A DNA stretch of 64,000 bases from Raffaelea ambrosiae. Lineage: Eukaryota > Ascomycota > Sordariomycetes > Ophiostomatales > Ophiostomataceae. Under the pieces are notes generated by a model. It did not search any database, was not told the origin of the DNA, and saw only the letters and a list, made by a program, of their open reading frames with translations. Below are positions 32,799 to 44,115 of this stretch, one piece after another (within the stretch, counting starts at the first letter, position 1; the number at the start of each line of letters is the position of its first letter). The translations under genes were made by a program, and so were the position numbers. The stretch covers positions 839,801 to 903,800 of the forward strand of contig PCDI01000012.1 in the NCBI GenBank assembly GCA_002778195.1. Direction: 5' to 3'.

Positions 32799-33729
32799 GG
32801 CGAAGCACCGCGATACTAGTCTGTGTTGGACTAAGGCTTTGTTTCGCTGCACGAGAAGAAGTCTGTGGGAAATGCACCGGGTTGTGAGTACCGAGCAGGG
32901 GAAATACATAGCAGTTATGCTTCTTATTTTAAAAAGGGTGCAGCTTTTTTTTGGCTCAAGTCTGGCTAATAATTTTTTATTGGATACATTTGTACCATGC
33001 AGCCTTCCCTCCTTCCCTCTTTTCCCCAATAGGATTGGGATTTTTCTGATTATCGGATGGTTTGCCATGATTGGCGACCCAGAGAATCGGGATCGTCGTC
33101 ACCTGGCTCTTTCCGCCGCATGGGGCATTTACTCCTTCCAGACAACAGACATCCTTAAAAAGCAAAGAACAGCTGCGCGACGCAGTTCCCTTGCTTTTTT
33201 CCCTCATCATGGTCCATCATGATCTGGAGCCGCTGTTTCTCGCGCGCTGTCTCGTCTGACTCCGGCTATTCGTGCAGTTGCGGGGTTTAATTGTTCTCCG
33301 CAAAGCCGAGCACGAGCACGAGCACGAGCATGAGCACCCGCGGACTTGCGGAATTTTGGTTTTGGCTGACGCTGCTAGACCCCGGTTTCAGAGCTCTCGC
33401 GAACTTCTGGCAACCTGTTACTTTTGGGTGTTCCAGGGATGGGCAAAGATAGCCCTGTCGTGCGGCTGTACGAAGGATTCCCGTATTTGCTGGGCGGCGC
33501 GTGGACTCTGAGGTCCTTGTGCTGTGCGCCCTGCTGTCTCTGCCTCGGAGAAATGCATGCGATGGTTGGCTGCTGGTACATTCGTATGCTGTGTGGTGCA
33601 GTGTCTGGGCGAACTGGGGAATAAAAAAGGTGCGTATGCGTAATGACTGTGTTTGCGGCGGCGCAGGAAACTCGAGGCGAAGGCAGTGCTGTCGTAATCG
33701 TCTCGAGTTAAGCTTTCCCGGCCGTGTTC
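32799..33729. other. gene-free stretch
   Basis: Upstream region of the ECM15-like gene and 3' flank of the next. A hexamer array GAGCAC (about 33307-33337) is present. Frames are short and overlap on both strands. Confidence 0.55.
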
Positions 33730-34140
33730 TCATTCAGTGGCCTCGATGTCTAGGCTTGCTCGAGGTGACGTGCAGGGACTGATGCTGGCGATGCTACGTG
33801 GGCGGTTGGTGGCACCGAACTGGATGGTATAGGAACTGAACATGGCTGCGTAGCGGCGCATCTCTTCTTTCTTGGCCGAGCTGGCGAGATTGGCGGCCGA
33901 GCTGTTTTTCGAGGCAGAGTCGTTGCTAGCCGTGCTCTTGGTAGCCGTGCTGCCGGCGTGCCGCCGTCGCCAGGGAAGGCCCTTTGACCGGTTGTGACTG
34001 TTGTTGTTGCTGTTGCTGTTGCTGCTGTTGGTCGGGGACTTGTTGAGGCTGGCAGACGTGTCGCTGGTAGTAGTTGAGTCTGAGGCGGCCGACGAGTCCG
34101 ACTTGCGGGTCATGCGTTTGAAGCGATCTTTGAAGGCCAT
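33730..34140 (-). CDS. small Ser/Asn/Thr-rich hypothetical protein
   Basis: A single frame of 136 residues. It begins MAFKDRFKRMTRKSDSS, continues through a low-complexity Ser/Thr/Asn block (about 15-50), a basic patch KGLPWRRRHAGS, a second Ser/Ala block, and ends with a better-defined segment: KKEEMRRYAAMFSSYTIQFG then RPRSIASISPCTSPRASLD. I recognise no named family; the end resembles small conserved fungal proteins with an amphipathic YAAMFSSY-type segment. The defined ATG, stop and non-repetitive C-terminus favour a real gene, but this is inference. Confidence 0.55.
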   Translation of the reverse strand: MAFKDRFKRMTRKSDSSAASDSTTTSDTSASLNKSPTNSSNSNSNNNSHNRSKGLPWRRRHAGSTATKSTASNDSASKNSSAANLASSAKKEEMRRYAAMFSSYTIQFGATNRPRSIASISPCTSPRASLDIEATE

Positions 34141-36113
34141 GATTACGGATGTTTTGGTTGAGGGGGATAAAAAAAAAGAAAGGAAGAAAGCAGAGAAGAT
34201 GGGGAGATGTAGAGGGATAATAAGGACGACGACTGACAGAGAATCAGATGACAGGATCGGAAGACAGAACGGATTAGCAGGCTGCTAGTAGTTGTTTGAA
34301 GGTCTGGAATGTAGAAACACGAAATATTGGCCCTCTCAAGACAGAACGTACTACTTTGTATGTAGAAACTACTGTGCAAGTTGCAACGAGCGAGCAATGT
34401 ACCGAAGAGCGCCTTAGACACTAATAAGACGACGCCCCAAATTGGAAAGTCCTCTACAAAGTCTGCCTTTTTCGGGGTCTTTCATTGCTTTTTCCTTCTA
34501 GCCAGCCATCCTCACAGTGCTTGGCTATGGCGTGCGTGTACCCCTAAGCCAGACCAACTACTCTTTCGGGCAGCCCGTTCTGCACCAACAAGACGAGATC
34601 GACTTCGATTCGCCCGGCGCGGGGTACCCAAAGCAGAGACGATCCCAAGCGGCATCCCCGGGACAGATAATTTTATGGGGAGGGACCATAGAGATGTTGC
34701 CACCGAGTGAGTTCCTGCCCCGCAAGTACGCGCAAGTACTCGATTTCACAGGCCTGAGAGCGTCTACTCAGCCATTTGGAAGGCTAAAAGCCGCTATTAC
34801 TCTAGAGAAAGGGATGTCTGTCTGAGGGACACCACCTTATAAACACCCAAAACGAGGGAGCCGGGCCACCGTCTGGGAAACAGTGGCTGCCACGGTGTAA
34901 CGCGACGGGCAGAAACGAGCCGAAATCGAGCAAGAAACAACGTGCATCGTTCGTTCTCTCTTTAGCGGACAGGCCAATGCGCGGCCAAGACTTCAGCCAG
35001 GAAGCAACGCCGTCACAGAATCTGTGAACAGTCTTTTCATATTTGACGACACTCCCTGTCAGACGAAGAGGGGAAACTGTGACCGTCCAAGAAGAGTTTG
35101 TGACTTTGCATGGTTTGCAGTCGCCGTTCTTCCACGGTTGGTGGCCACCGGTGTTGAATTAGACACCGAAGGCAACTTTGATCGGACTCCGCCCATTAGC
35201 TGCCATTCGCTGCCATCTGGTTTGGGTCAGCCTTAGTCTCGCTGTGGGGCGCGAACGGCCCATGATTGGCTGCCGCGGCTGCAGCAGGATTTGGCTGTGC
35301 AGGTCGCAGCTGCCAGATCGAGCGGGCGCTTTTCCTTCTGGAAGAGTTCTGCGGACACACAATATTGACGTTGTAGGAAGGCACGTATTATGCAACCTTG
35401 TCCTATGAAAGATATCTTACGGGGTCTCACAGTGGACAGACAGCATTCTCGTCTCTCGTATTCCCCCGCATCTTACTCTGCACACCGAGGCTACCCAACC
35501 TTGCCATCGTGCCACTCTTTCTTGATCTTACCCTGGACGTCCTGACCGTTTGCCCTAATACCGCCGCCGTATCCATGGATCCATGGTGTCGTCACATTCG
35601 GTGTCTCGGCGGCTCTCGGGAGTGGAAGCGATGCGCTGCAGCGGCCTTCGGTTAAGCCATTCAGGGCAAGGTCGCCACTAATGTATGGCATCTGCAGGAA
35701 GAAAGAGGGGCAGTTCCTACGGCTCCTACAGGGTCGGGCTTTTGGGGAGCCCACCAGCAGGACCCCAGTACCCGTAGTGGTGGCGGGCGGATGAGCAGCC
35801 ACACGCCCACACTGAAGGCCAATTCTACGCCACGGGCCAATGGCTTAGCTCCGGCTTGTCTGTCCTTTTTGCGCTCAACCACCACACAAACGCCCTTTCT
35901 CCTTTTAACCCACATACAACAGTAGTAGCAGCGGCGACCACTCACCAATGACCCGACGCGGCACTGACACATCACCGTGAATCCATTAAGCCATTAACGC
36001 CCATTCCCGCGTATACGCCCACGAACAAAGCAAACCGAATCACGCCCAGCTAGCTCCGCCGTTTCGGTAGCTTGTCTGCGTCTGCATGGGCACGTCCCTT
36101 GCTCGTGTGCAAC
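34141..36113. other. gene-free stretch before ARL3
   Basis: About 2 kb with promoter-like sequence upstream of ARL3 at its right end. Frames are short. No RNA gene or repeat of note. Confidence 0.55.
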
Positions 36114-37030
36114 ATGTACCACCTGGCCAAGGGCCTGTATATGCTGGCCACGAGCAAAGAAGGTATTTCACTCCACACGTAGATGAAGGGCGTTGATGTG
36201 ATGTGGGCTATGAGATGCATGGCCGGGTAGACCCGTGGCTGCAGGCTGAGCCTCCCGATGCTGCCGTGGCAGCCGTGATTTCCGGACCTGCCGAGTTGTA
36301 TCTTCAGACTTAATATGAGCCTCGTGATGCATATGAACGAAAGAGAGAACACCTTGGCTGACAGATGAAACCTATGTACCCACCACCCGCCCCCCCCAAC
36401 CCTACAGAGTACTCTGTCATTCTACTCGGCCTAGACAATGCTGGCAAGACCACCTTCCATGAGCAGGTCAAGGCCCTCTTCTCGCCGGACCAGACGGCTC
36501 CCAAGCTCAAGACCGTGCCCACTGTCGGCCAGAATGTGTCCACCATCACCCTGCCGGACATGTACATGAAGATCTGGGACGTCGGTGGCCAGCTCAGCCT
36601 CCGCAAGCTCTGGCACAGCTACTACCAGAGCTGCCACGCCATCGTTTTTATTATCGACAGCACCGACATTGGTGATGGTATTCTGGGAACAGTCGGTGAA
36701 GATGACAACCCGTTGTCGTCTGGCGCCAGCCACGGCCGCCTGGATGAGTGCCGTGCCGTCCTCGAGGATGTTTTGCAACACTCCGACACCGAGGGTGTGC
36801 CCGTTTTGATTCTCGCCAACAAGCAGGACCGCGAGGACTGTGTCGAGGTCGTCCGTATCAAGGAAGGCCTCGTCAAGAAAGTCTTTGAGGGCGACAAGGC
36901 TGCCAGCATCCGCGACTCGCGCGTGCTGCCCGTATCAGCCCTGACCGGCACTGGCGTGCGGGAAGCCGTCGAGTGGCTACGCTCGCGCGTCAAATGGAAC
37001 AAGGAGTCACGGCCGCCAGTGATGCGGTAA
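36114..37030 (+). CDS. ARL3: Arl3/ARFRP1-type small GTPase
   Basis: Two exons, 36114-36162 and 36408-37030 (G|AG gives Glu), encode 223 residues. Exon 1 codes only MYHLAKGLYMLATSKE, the amphipathic N-terminal helix of this family. Exon 2 continues EYSVILLGLDNAGKTT (P-loop, Gly24-Thr32), the switch PTVGQN, DVGGQ, NKQD and SAL. It has an insertion (GTVGEDDNPLSSGASHG) between the third and fourth G motifs. Yeast Arl3 and animal ARFRP1 act at the trans-Golgi, recruiting Arl1 and golgins. They are N-acetylated rather than myristoylated, and the absence of a Gly2 here agrees. A start inside exon 2 (MKPMYPPPAPP) would be intron sequence and should not be used. Confidence 0.93.
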
Positions 37031-37431
37031 ACAGATGAAGAGAGGAAGATGTTGCCGAGCAAACGTTCGCAGCCCGATGCAGTGCGCGCGTGTGTGCGCT
37101 TTCCGTTTTCACTTTATTATCATTTCTTTCTGTCTTCGGTTCTCTCAGTGCTCTTTTTGTTCGGTTACTTTTTCACATTTCTCCGCGGTTCGTAGTTTTC
37201 CTTATGACGAGCGTCTTCATGTGTATATAGACCCCCATATATCCCTTGCACGTAGGTTACGACTGGTTGTTCTTTTTTCAAAAATGACGTTTTTTTTTTC
37301 TGCCTTCCATATTACAGGGTATCATACAATGCTTTTTAATGTTTTGTCTATGCCAAACAACACTTTTCTTGCCATTTTCGGCCTTCTCTCTTTACGCATC
37401 ACTCTTCCTCTCGCCCATATATCCTTCCCTA
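37031..37431. other. convergent 3' flanks of ARL3 and RRP45
   Basis: 401 bases, T-rich. No feature seen. Confidence 0.6.
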
Positions 37432-38427
37432 TCACCTGTCGTTCTCCGCCGAGAGCTCGGCTATCAGCCCGCCCTTGTTTCGCCGCTTGGTATCCTCTTC
37501 CAGTCTCCGGTCGACTAGCGCACTGAATTCCTTCGCCTTGACGAGTGCCGTGCTCGTGCACTTGAGCAGCGACACCGCCTCCACTGGTGTGCCGCCCAGC
37601 TTGGCAATCTGACAGATCTCGCCGTGCCGGTTCAGACTGATCGTGCAGCTTCCTACACGGGTCTGTTCCTCCAAGAGTGTCGCGTCCAGCAGCGCAATTT
37701 CTCCCCCACCAACCACTCCGGCGCCTGTGGTTTCCGCATCCTCCCCCTTTCCATTAAAAAAACTAAACGTAACGCAGTAGGGTGAGTGCAGCCAGCTCAA
37801 CGGCACCGGCTCTCGCTCCGCCGGTGTGTACACCGTCAGCACGCCGCCCTCGATGCTGGTTTCTGGTTTTCGGAAATGCCGTAGTGCCGCCACAACGGCC
37901 AAACATGATGCGTCCACGAGGTTACCGTCGTGGGCCATAATGTGCACATCCACCCGCACCGACCAGCACTTTTGCCCGGCCGTCAAACATAAAGACTCTG
38001 TGTCGAGAGCGCCGGAGCGGCGCACTGTCTTCTCTAGGAGACGCGATAGGAGCACCTCAATATCACTGGGTCGGCCTGCTTCGAAGGAGGGCGACGCCAT
38101 GGGGCTGATTTCGGTGACGATATTGAAGATACCGTCAAACGGGCGGTCGGCAAATGGGACGGTCACCTCGGCGGTTGCTTTGGCGAGGACCCTGGGGAAG
38201 AAGAAGTATTAGTACATGACAAGGTGAGGGTTTCACTGCAATGGCTACACCAGTGACGCTCACCTTGTATTCCCGAGCCGCACATCTGCCACACCGAACT
38301 CGTCCCCCAGAGACAGCTCAATAGGTCGGTAGTCGTCGAAGCCGCGGCCGTCGAGACGGAGGCCATCTTGTAGTGCGTGGCTGACAAACGCCCGCTCGTT
38401 CAAAGAGGGTTCGAGATCGCGAGGCAT
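37432..38427 (-). CDS. RRP45: exosome complex subunit Rrp45 (RNase PH fold)
   Basis: Two exons, 38427-38264 and 38191-37432 (AG|G gives Arg), encode 307 residues. Motifs are LRLDGRGFDDYRPIELSLG (RNase PH start), GVADVRLGNTRVLAKATAEV, VPFADRPFDG, LLEKTVRRSGALDTESLCL, CWSVRVDVHIMAHDGNLVDA, AVVAALRHFR and REPVPLSWLHSPYCVTFSFF. These match Rrp45/EXOSC9, one of six RNase PH-like ring subunits of the RNA exosome (nucleus and cytoplasm). In eukaryotes this ring is structural, not catalytic. The start at 38427 gives MPRDLEPSLNERAF, as usual for the family, and avoids a poorly conserved upstream extension. It shares a 279-base divergent promoter with CWC15. Confidence 0.94.
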
Positions 38428-38706
38428 GGCAGGCAGCAGATGAGTATCAGGGAGAGCTAGCCTGTGAAGCGCCGAATCTTGTTTCAATCGCAAAAACAAA
38501 AGGACCTGCTATTATACACAGAGGTCGTTTAACGCAGGAGGTGCTTCCCAGCTTTCTGCAAAGGAGGCGGCGTGGGGCAGAATCTTTTTCTGCCAAAGGC
38601 GGTGAACTTTTCAAATCGATTACCAGGAACAGCAAGCAATCAGTTACGCAACTTCGCCTAAATCTTGCACTGGGACTACAGCAAGAAAACAACACGACAC
38701 GGCAGC
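38428..38706. promoter_or_regulatory. shared divergent promoter RRP45/CWC15
   Basis: 279 bases between two opposite start codons. No TATA box seen. Confidence 0.5.
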
Positions 38707-39809
38707 ATGACTACCGCACATAGACCGACGTTCGATCCGGTATGATCTCATCTACTTATCAAATTTTGGCTCGGGGATATTCTAACAGTTCTTGATTTCC
38801 AGGCCGTTGGAAAGGAGGCGCCAAAAGGCCCTGCCTACCACCAGCGACTCCTGCCTGCTCATACTCGCCTCAAGTTTCGGTACGTGCTCTTGTCTCTTCT
38901 AGCTTTCCAAAGAAACCTTTCGCCTAATTTCTGACACTCCACCTCAACCATAGTCAAGCTGGCCAGGGCGGAAATGCCGATGCCGAGGTGCGCGACCTCC
39001 GCGCCGAGCTGCTCGCTGCCGAAGCCGCTCACTTCGCCAAGGTCCGTGGCGAGCCTGCCGCCATCGACGCCGTGCCTTCCGAGAGCGTTTCCACGGATGA
39101 TGTACCACCACCTGTGAAGAAACGTATTCTAGACGGACCCAAGGATGGCGGAGGAGGGGGAGGGGGAGGGGGGGGAGGCGACGAAGAAGAAGACCCGGCA
39201 GCCAAGCGACGGCGCATATTAGAGGAGACCAGGGATATCGACGCCGACGATTCAGAGGAGGATGACGATGATGATGACGGAGATAATGATGACAATAAAG
39301 AGGACGGCTCCGACTCTGAATCCGATGACAGCAGCGACTCCGACAGCGACTCCGACGAAGACGAGACCGCCGAACTCCAGCGCGAGCTTGAGCGTATCAA
39401 GCGCGAGCGCGCCGAGAAGCGGGAACGCGAAGAACGCGAACGGGAGGCTGCAGAAGAGGAAGAGCGTGTGCGCGATATTGCGCGGGGCAACCCGCTGCTG
39501 AACAAGCCGGACCCGAGCAGCAGCGGCACGACGAAGCGGCGGTGGGACGACGACGTGGTGTTCAAGAACCAGGCCCGGGGCACGGACGACAAGGGCAAGC
39601 AAAAAGAGTTTATCAACGTGAGTTGGACTTGTGTGCTTGGACTGGTAGTTTTCTACTTGTCTTTTTCTGGATTTCGGGAGTGAACAAGAGAGGCAAACAC
39701 TGCGTGCGAGCGAAACCAAAGACCGGACGAGTTGCTAACGTGTTGTCTCTTACAGGATCTTCTCCGGTCCGACTTCCACAAGCGGTTTATGGGTAAATAC
39801 GTGCGGTGA
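38707..39809 (+). CDS. cwc15: pre-mRNA splicing factor Cwc15
   Basis: Four exons, 38707-38739, 38803-38879, 38954-39617 and 39756-39809, give 275 residues. Family marks are MTTAHRPTFDPAVGKEA at the start, PAYHQRLLPAHTRLKFRQAG, and a C-terminal block KRRWDDDVVFKNQARG followed by FINDLLRSDFHKRFMGKYVR. The middle is low-complexity: an 11-Gly run (about 100-110), a long Asp/Glu/Ser acidic segment, and an Arg/Glu coiled stretch. Cwc15 is a component of the Prp19-associated complex in the spliceosome. The last exon of 18 codons carries the conserved C-terminus; reading through intron 3 would lose it. Confidence 0.95.
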
Positions 39810-41434
39810 TAGAAGCAACTGGGGTTCGAGGAGGGTTGCAAGCGGGCGTTTTCTATGTGTTTTTGTATGGCATTTTCGTTTTGTATCTTAGGACTTGACT
39901 TTGGAGTTTCACTTCACCAATGGATTGCGCTTATTCGAGAATTCCGGGAGAGTCCCTATCCGCCTTCGGAATTGTTCTGGCCCGGGAATGGTTTCATCCA
40001 CAGAAGCGTAAATATATCTCGGCAACGCACCATCGGCCATACCAACGGGTGAGGTTGATCGTGGTTGGTAGCCTCGTACGATCTGCTCAGCCTTGTCCGA
40101 CTACAACCAGGAGCAAGGCCTGACGGCAGTCAGGAGTTAAAAGCACGCCACGAGAGATTTTGTCAGTCAACAGACCATGCGAGGTAATGCGGAGAAGATC
40201 GCAAGTGCATTAAAATACTCGGGGCCCAGCACCGTGGCCAGCCGCAGGCCAGCCAAGCCTTTACCTGCCCGCAGAGGTTAAACAGCTGTCAGGGATCCTC
40301 AAGTAGGCGAAAACCGCGACTGCGGGGCACACAACCGCCGCTTCCCCCCCCAAAGTTAAAATCCGATGGGGATATCTCTCCACCGTAATTCCCCAGCGCA
40401 TGTCTTTCTTTTTCTCACTCTTTTGCGCCGTAAACTCTCCTGAATCTTAGTTGCTGTGAATCTCACTTCCCAGCTCTAACAGTCAGGTGACACCCCCGGC
40501 ATATTTACGCTCCAGGTGATTGGCCCCCGGCGCGAGGACCGGACCTGACGGTTTTCTTGTGCTCAATTGCAGGATTTCAGGCCGAGTCTCTTTCTTTTCT
40601 CCGCCCGAGCCACCGCCTCGTGTCTATGTTCTACTCTCCTCTTTTGTCCATTCTGCCGGATTGACGCAACTTCCGGCTCGCTGGAAGAAGTGGCACAGTG
40701 GGATTGGTGACTAAGCAGTGATCGCCTCTCTCTACGAATCTGTCGTGGGCTTTTTCCATTGAGGAAGGCACGATCAGAGGCGCCTGCCGCGGCGGAAGCA
40801 GCGCATACGTCCGTGGGCAGAACGAGAGGCAAAAAAAAAAAAAAACCTACTTGAAAAAGCATCGCAAAACTTGGACGATACGTCATAAGACCAAACCCCG
40901 AAAAACCACAACCATTGAGAAAAAAAAAGGCAAACTCTTCTCCCACGGATCAGACTCCTCTCCGCCTTGACCGCCCTCCGCGTCTCCTGGTTCTGTCGCT
41001 TCGATTCTCCCGCTCCGCCTGTCTTCAGCACACCCTCTTTTCTCCCAAAGTGTCGCGTGCGCAGCGACGCACGGGGAAAGCTAGCCCTCTCCCAGCGGCA
41101 ACCGCGCATTGATTCTTGGCCAGCGACCTCAGCGGGGAGCGGTGCCATGTCTCCTCCTCTTCTTTCTTCCGCCGCCGCCGCTTCTCTTGTTTCCCTTTGC
41201 GCTCCGAATTGCCTTGGCGCCCGACCGCCATTGCACATGTCGCCGTTGAGACGCGCGCCTCCGTCTGTGTCGTCGTCGTCGTCGTTGCTCTTCGGCTGTC
41301 TGTCGGCTATCTAGCACTTGTTTTTTTTTTGTGCCGGTCCGCAGCTTCTGGGCAATCCCGGCTCAGCCAGCCTTCCCTCGGCCCTTTCATCTGTCCCTTT
41401 TCTCGTACCTCCTCCCCCCAGTCCACCCGGCAAG
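39810..41434. other. upstream region and leader of the Zn2Cys6 regulator
   Basis: Pyrimidine-rich from about 40590. It holds an upstream ORF (41147-41314) and small TCG repeats at 41270-41286. No gene other than the regulator is supported. Confidence 0.55.
41147..41314 (+). promoter_or_regulatory. possible upstream ORF of the Zn2Cys6 regulator
   Basis: An ATG at 41147 opens 55 codons ending in TAG at 41314, about 120 bases before the regulator start codon. If the transcript starts upstream, this frame would limit scanning. It is Ser/Pro-rich and has no homology I recognise. Confidence 0.35.
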
Positions 41435-44115
41435 ATGCCAATGGCCGATCTCCTCGTGAATTCACCGCCCATAGCGGGTTCGCCCTCTGCAACACCGCGC
41501 ATCAAGCGCAACACGGTACGTCTTCTGCAATTGCTCCCATTTCTGGATCAGCCTGCTACCCTGTTTTTTTGCCCCTGTGCCTTTTGACAAGACTGTATTC
41601 GCGTGTTATACCTGGTGCTGATGCGCTGTTGTGGGTTTAGGCATGTGTCAATTGCAGAGACAGCAGTAAGTATTGGCCTGTTATAAATTAGAGAGGCTGT
41701 CCCTGTTTCCCCGTGTCGGCACCGACGCGCATCCTTTATTCGGCGTCCTCGTCGTAATCCCCGACCAACACACACTGCCCAGACAGCTATGGCCACCAGG
41801 CCTTCCGTGCCATGTCCCGGCTCGTTCGTGCCTTGGCTGCCCGCTGCCCTCTCTTTCTTGCCCGCTCTTCTCCCCACGCCCCCAATCTCCTGCCGTGTTG
41901 CTGTAAGCTCCAGACTGATTCGAGACCAGAGGTGAAGTGCAACGCGAATCCAGATCCCAGCCAGCCATGTCTGCGCTGTGCGAAGCTCCAGCTCCAATGT
42001 GTGGTGGACAAGACCCACAAGAGAGTGAGCCGCCGCAGGTTGGTCGCCCCAGAGCCTTGATTCTTGTAGAGAACTTCCCCTTACTGACATGTTCCCAGCA
42101 AACTGGAAGAACTCCAGCAGGAGGTGCGCAGCATCAAGGAGGCTGTTGACAAATCCGCCACATCCCCAGCCGTCTACACGCGGACCCTCCCATCCATCAA
42201 CTCTTCCATCAACTCCAGGGAAGGCATCTTGGCTCCTAGCTTACCACCCATGCGTCCATACGATGCACCAGTGCTGTTGCCACCCGTGTTGACCCCATCC
42301 GTGACAACAACACCGACACCTCAAGCCATAGCTGCTGTGGCCAATGGCAAGATTGCCGAGCCACGTGCGCTCAAGTCGAGAGCCTTCTCGGGAGAGGACA
42401 TCTCGTTCTACTTTGACAAGTACGTCTCCAATGCAGGAGACTCTGACCTGTTCAAGGTGTGCTATTATACTAACCCTCCGTGACTGAAAAAAAAAGGTAC
42501 TTTGAGCATTTCCACAACTACTTTCCCGTTGTGCGCACACGCGACCCAGACAAGATTTATGAGTCGGCACCCATCTTGTTCTGGACCATTATGACCATTG
42601 CGGCTCGTCGGTTTGCGAAGGATGATACCGTCCTTCCGTTCCTCACAGACTCGCTCTCATCGGAAGTGTGGGGTGCCATGAGCACTCCACCGTTGCACCT
42701 GGGCGTTATCAATGCGCTTCTTTTGTTATGCGCATGGCCCTTTGTCACCATCCGTTTTCTCCGAGACCCGTCGACCATCTTCTCATCGATCGCCATGAGT
42801 TCATGTTTTTTGATTGGTCTGCATACCGGTCGTGGTGAGCACCCCGAGCTGGCCAACCCGAATTTCCAAATTCGAAATACAGACGAGGAAGCCACCTACA
42901 CCTGGGCCGGGTTCAACATCATCTCACAGAGGTCAGCAATGCCCATGCATTTGCCCATGCAGTGATTAACAAGCCCCCCTCCGGCTGCTTGATACGATAC
43001 TAATCAATTGACGTTTAGGGTTTCCATGTGGTCAGGATGTCCCTCCACTGGTCAATTCTTCAATAAGACGATCGAGACCATATTAGATCGGAGCTCACCG
43101 GTGCCGGTGCCATTGCACTTCATCATTCTGCTCGAGTGTGCGCGCTTTTCCAATCGTGTCAGCAAGACCACCTGCGCCAGTCTGGAGGAAAACCGAGGCA
43201 TCTCTCACCATATTGTTGATATGTTCGAGGAAGAATTTGACAAGGTCCAGAGGTTACTCTTCCCCGGCATTTCAGGTATGTCTTGTGTTAATTTATCCTC
43301 AACACGCAATGCAATCACTGTGCCTGGAGAGCTTTCCTCTAACATGTTCCAGAACTGGATTACTTTACGCTCTTGACTACCCTGCAAGAGGTCCAAGCCT
43401 TCTATTTCATGCCGGCGACAGAATTCAGCGCGGAGATATTCAAACGAAACGCTTTGAAAGCCTACAGCACCGCCCAGCTGGTCGTTCGGCAAGCGCTGAA
43501 GCTCCAGGACGAGATGGGCTTCCTGTTTTATGCTCCGCATTTTGTTTTCCGGTCCCTGCTCACCTCAGCCGTTATCTCTCTGAATGTTCTCTTGTCGCCA
43601 TATATGAAGGACATGCCCATACACGCCAAGAACGCCCTGATGCAGGACGCCATTGTGTCCATACGAACCTGCACCGTTCACGAGGGTGACCTGCCATCGC
43701 GAGCATCCAAGATGATTGAGTCGTACTGGTCAGTGAACCATCTGAAGCCGCCCATCGAGATCATGATGAAGGACGTGTCCCAATTTTCGCATCGTCTGGG
43801 TACAAGCTTCGCCTTTGGTTATATTCGGAGCTGGAAGAAGGATATCGAGGTGTCCAGGTCCTCGGCCAACAACACCAACGGCAGGAAGCAAACCGGCGGC
43901 GCGACTCCACGTAAGTCGGGCTTGGGGAGCTAGTTCTCTCTTTTCCACGTTTTTTTGTCCACCCCCGTTTTGCACGAGATCGTCACTGACCTAACCTAGT
44001 CTCGGCCATTGACCTCGCGGCCATACAACCCGAAAACGCGCAGCTCATCGACTGGGATGCCTTCATGGACGACTTCGACTGGAGCTTCACGCCGGACTAT
44101 TTGAATCCTACATAG
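41435..44115 (+). CDS. Zn(II)2Cys6 fungal transcription factor
   Basis: Eight exons, 41435-41515, 41641-41665, 41930-42038, 42099-42419, 42497-42931, 43019-43275, 43353-43910 and 44000-44115, give 633 residues with consistent phases. The DNA-binding domain ACVNCRDSKVKC (Cys 29, 32, 39) plus PCLRCAKLQLQC (Cys 49, 52, 59) has the C-x2-C-x6-C-x9-C-x2-C-x6-C spacing. It is followed by KRVSRRSKLEELQQEV, a linker and coiled coil. The middle region from about 180 (FHNYFPVVRTRDPDKIYES) is the fungal regulator domain. The end (DWDAFMDDFDWSFTPDY) is acidic and aromatic, as in activation tails. Two introns interrupt the zinc cluster. The domain order resembles LEU3/WAR1-like regulators, but I cannot fix a target. 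Confidence 0.9.

Noticed and set aside
39149..39360. Gly and acidic repeats in Cwc15 considered as a sequencing artefact
   Set aside because: The frame stays open through them and leads to the conserved C-terminal exon, as in other fungal Cwc15 proteins with acidic linkers.
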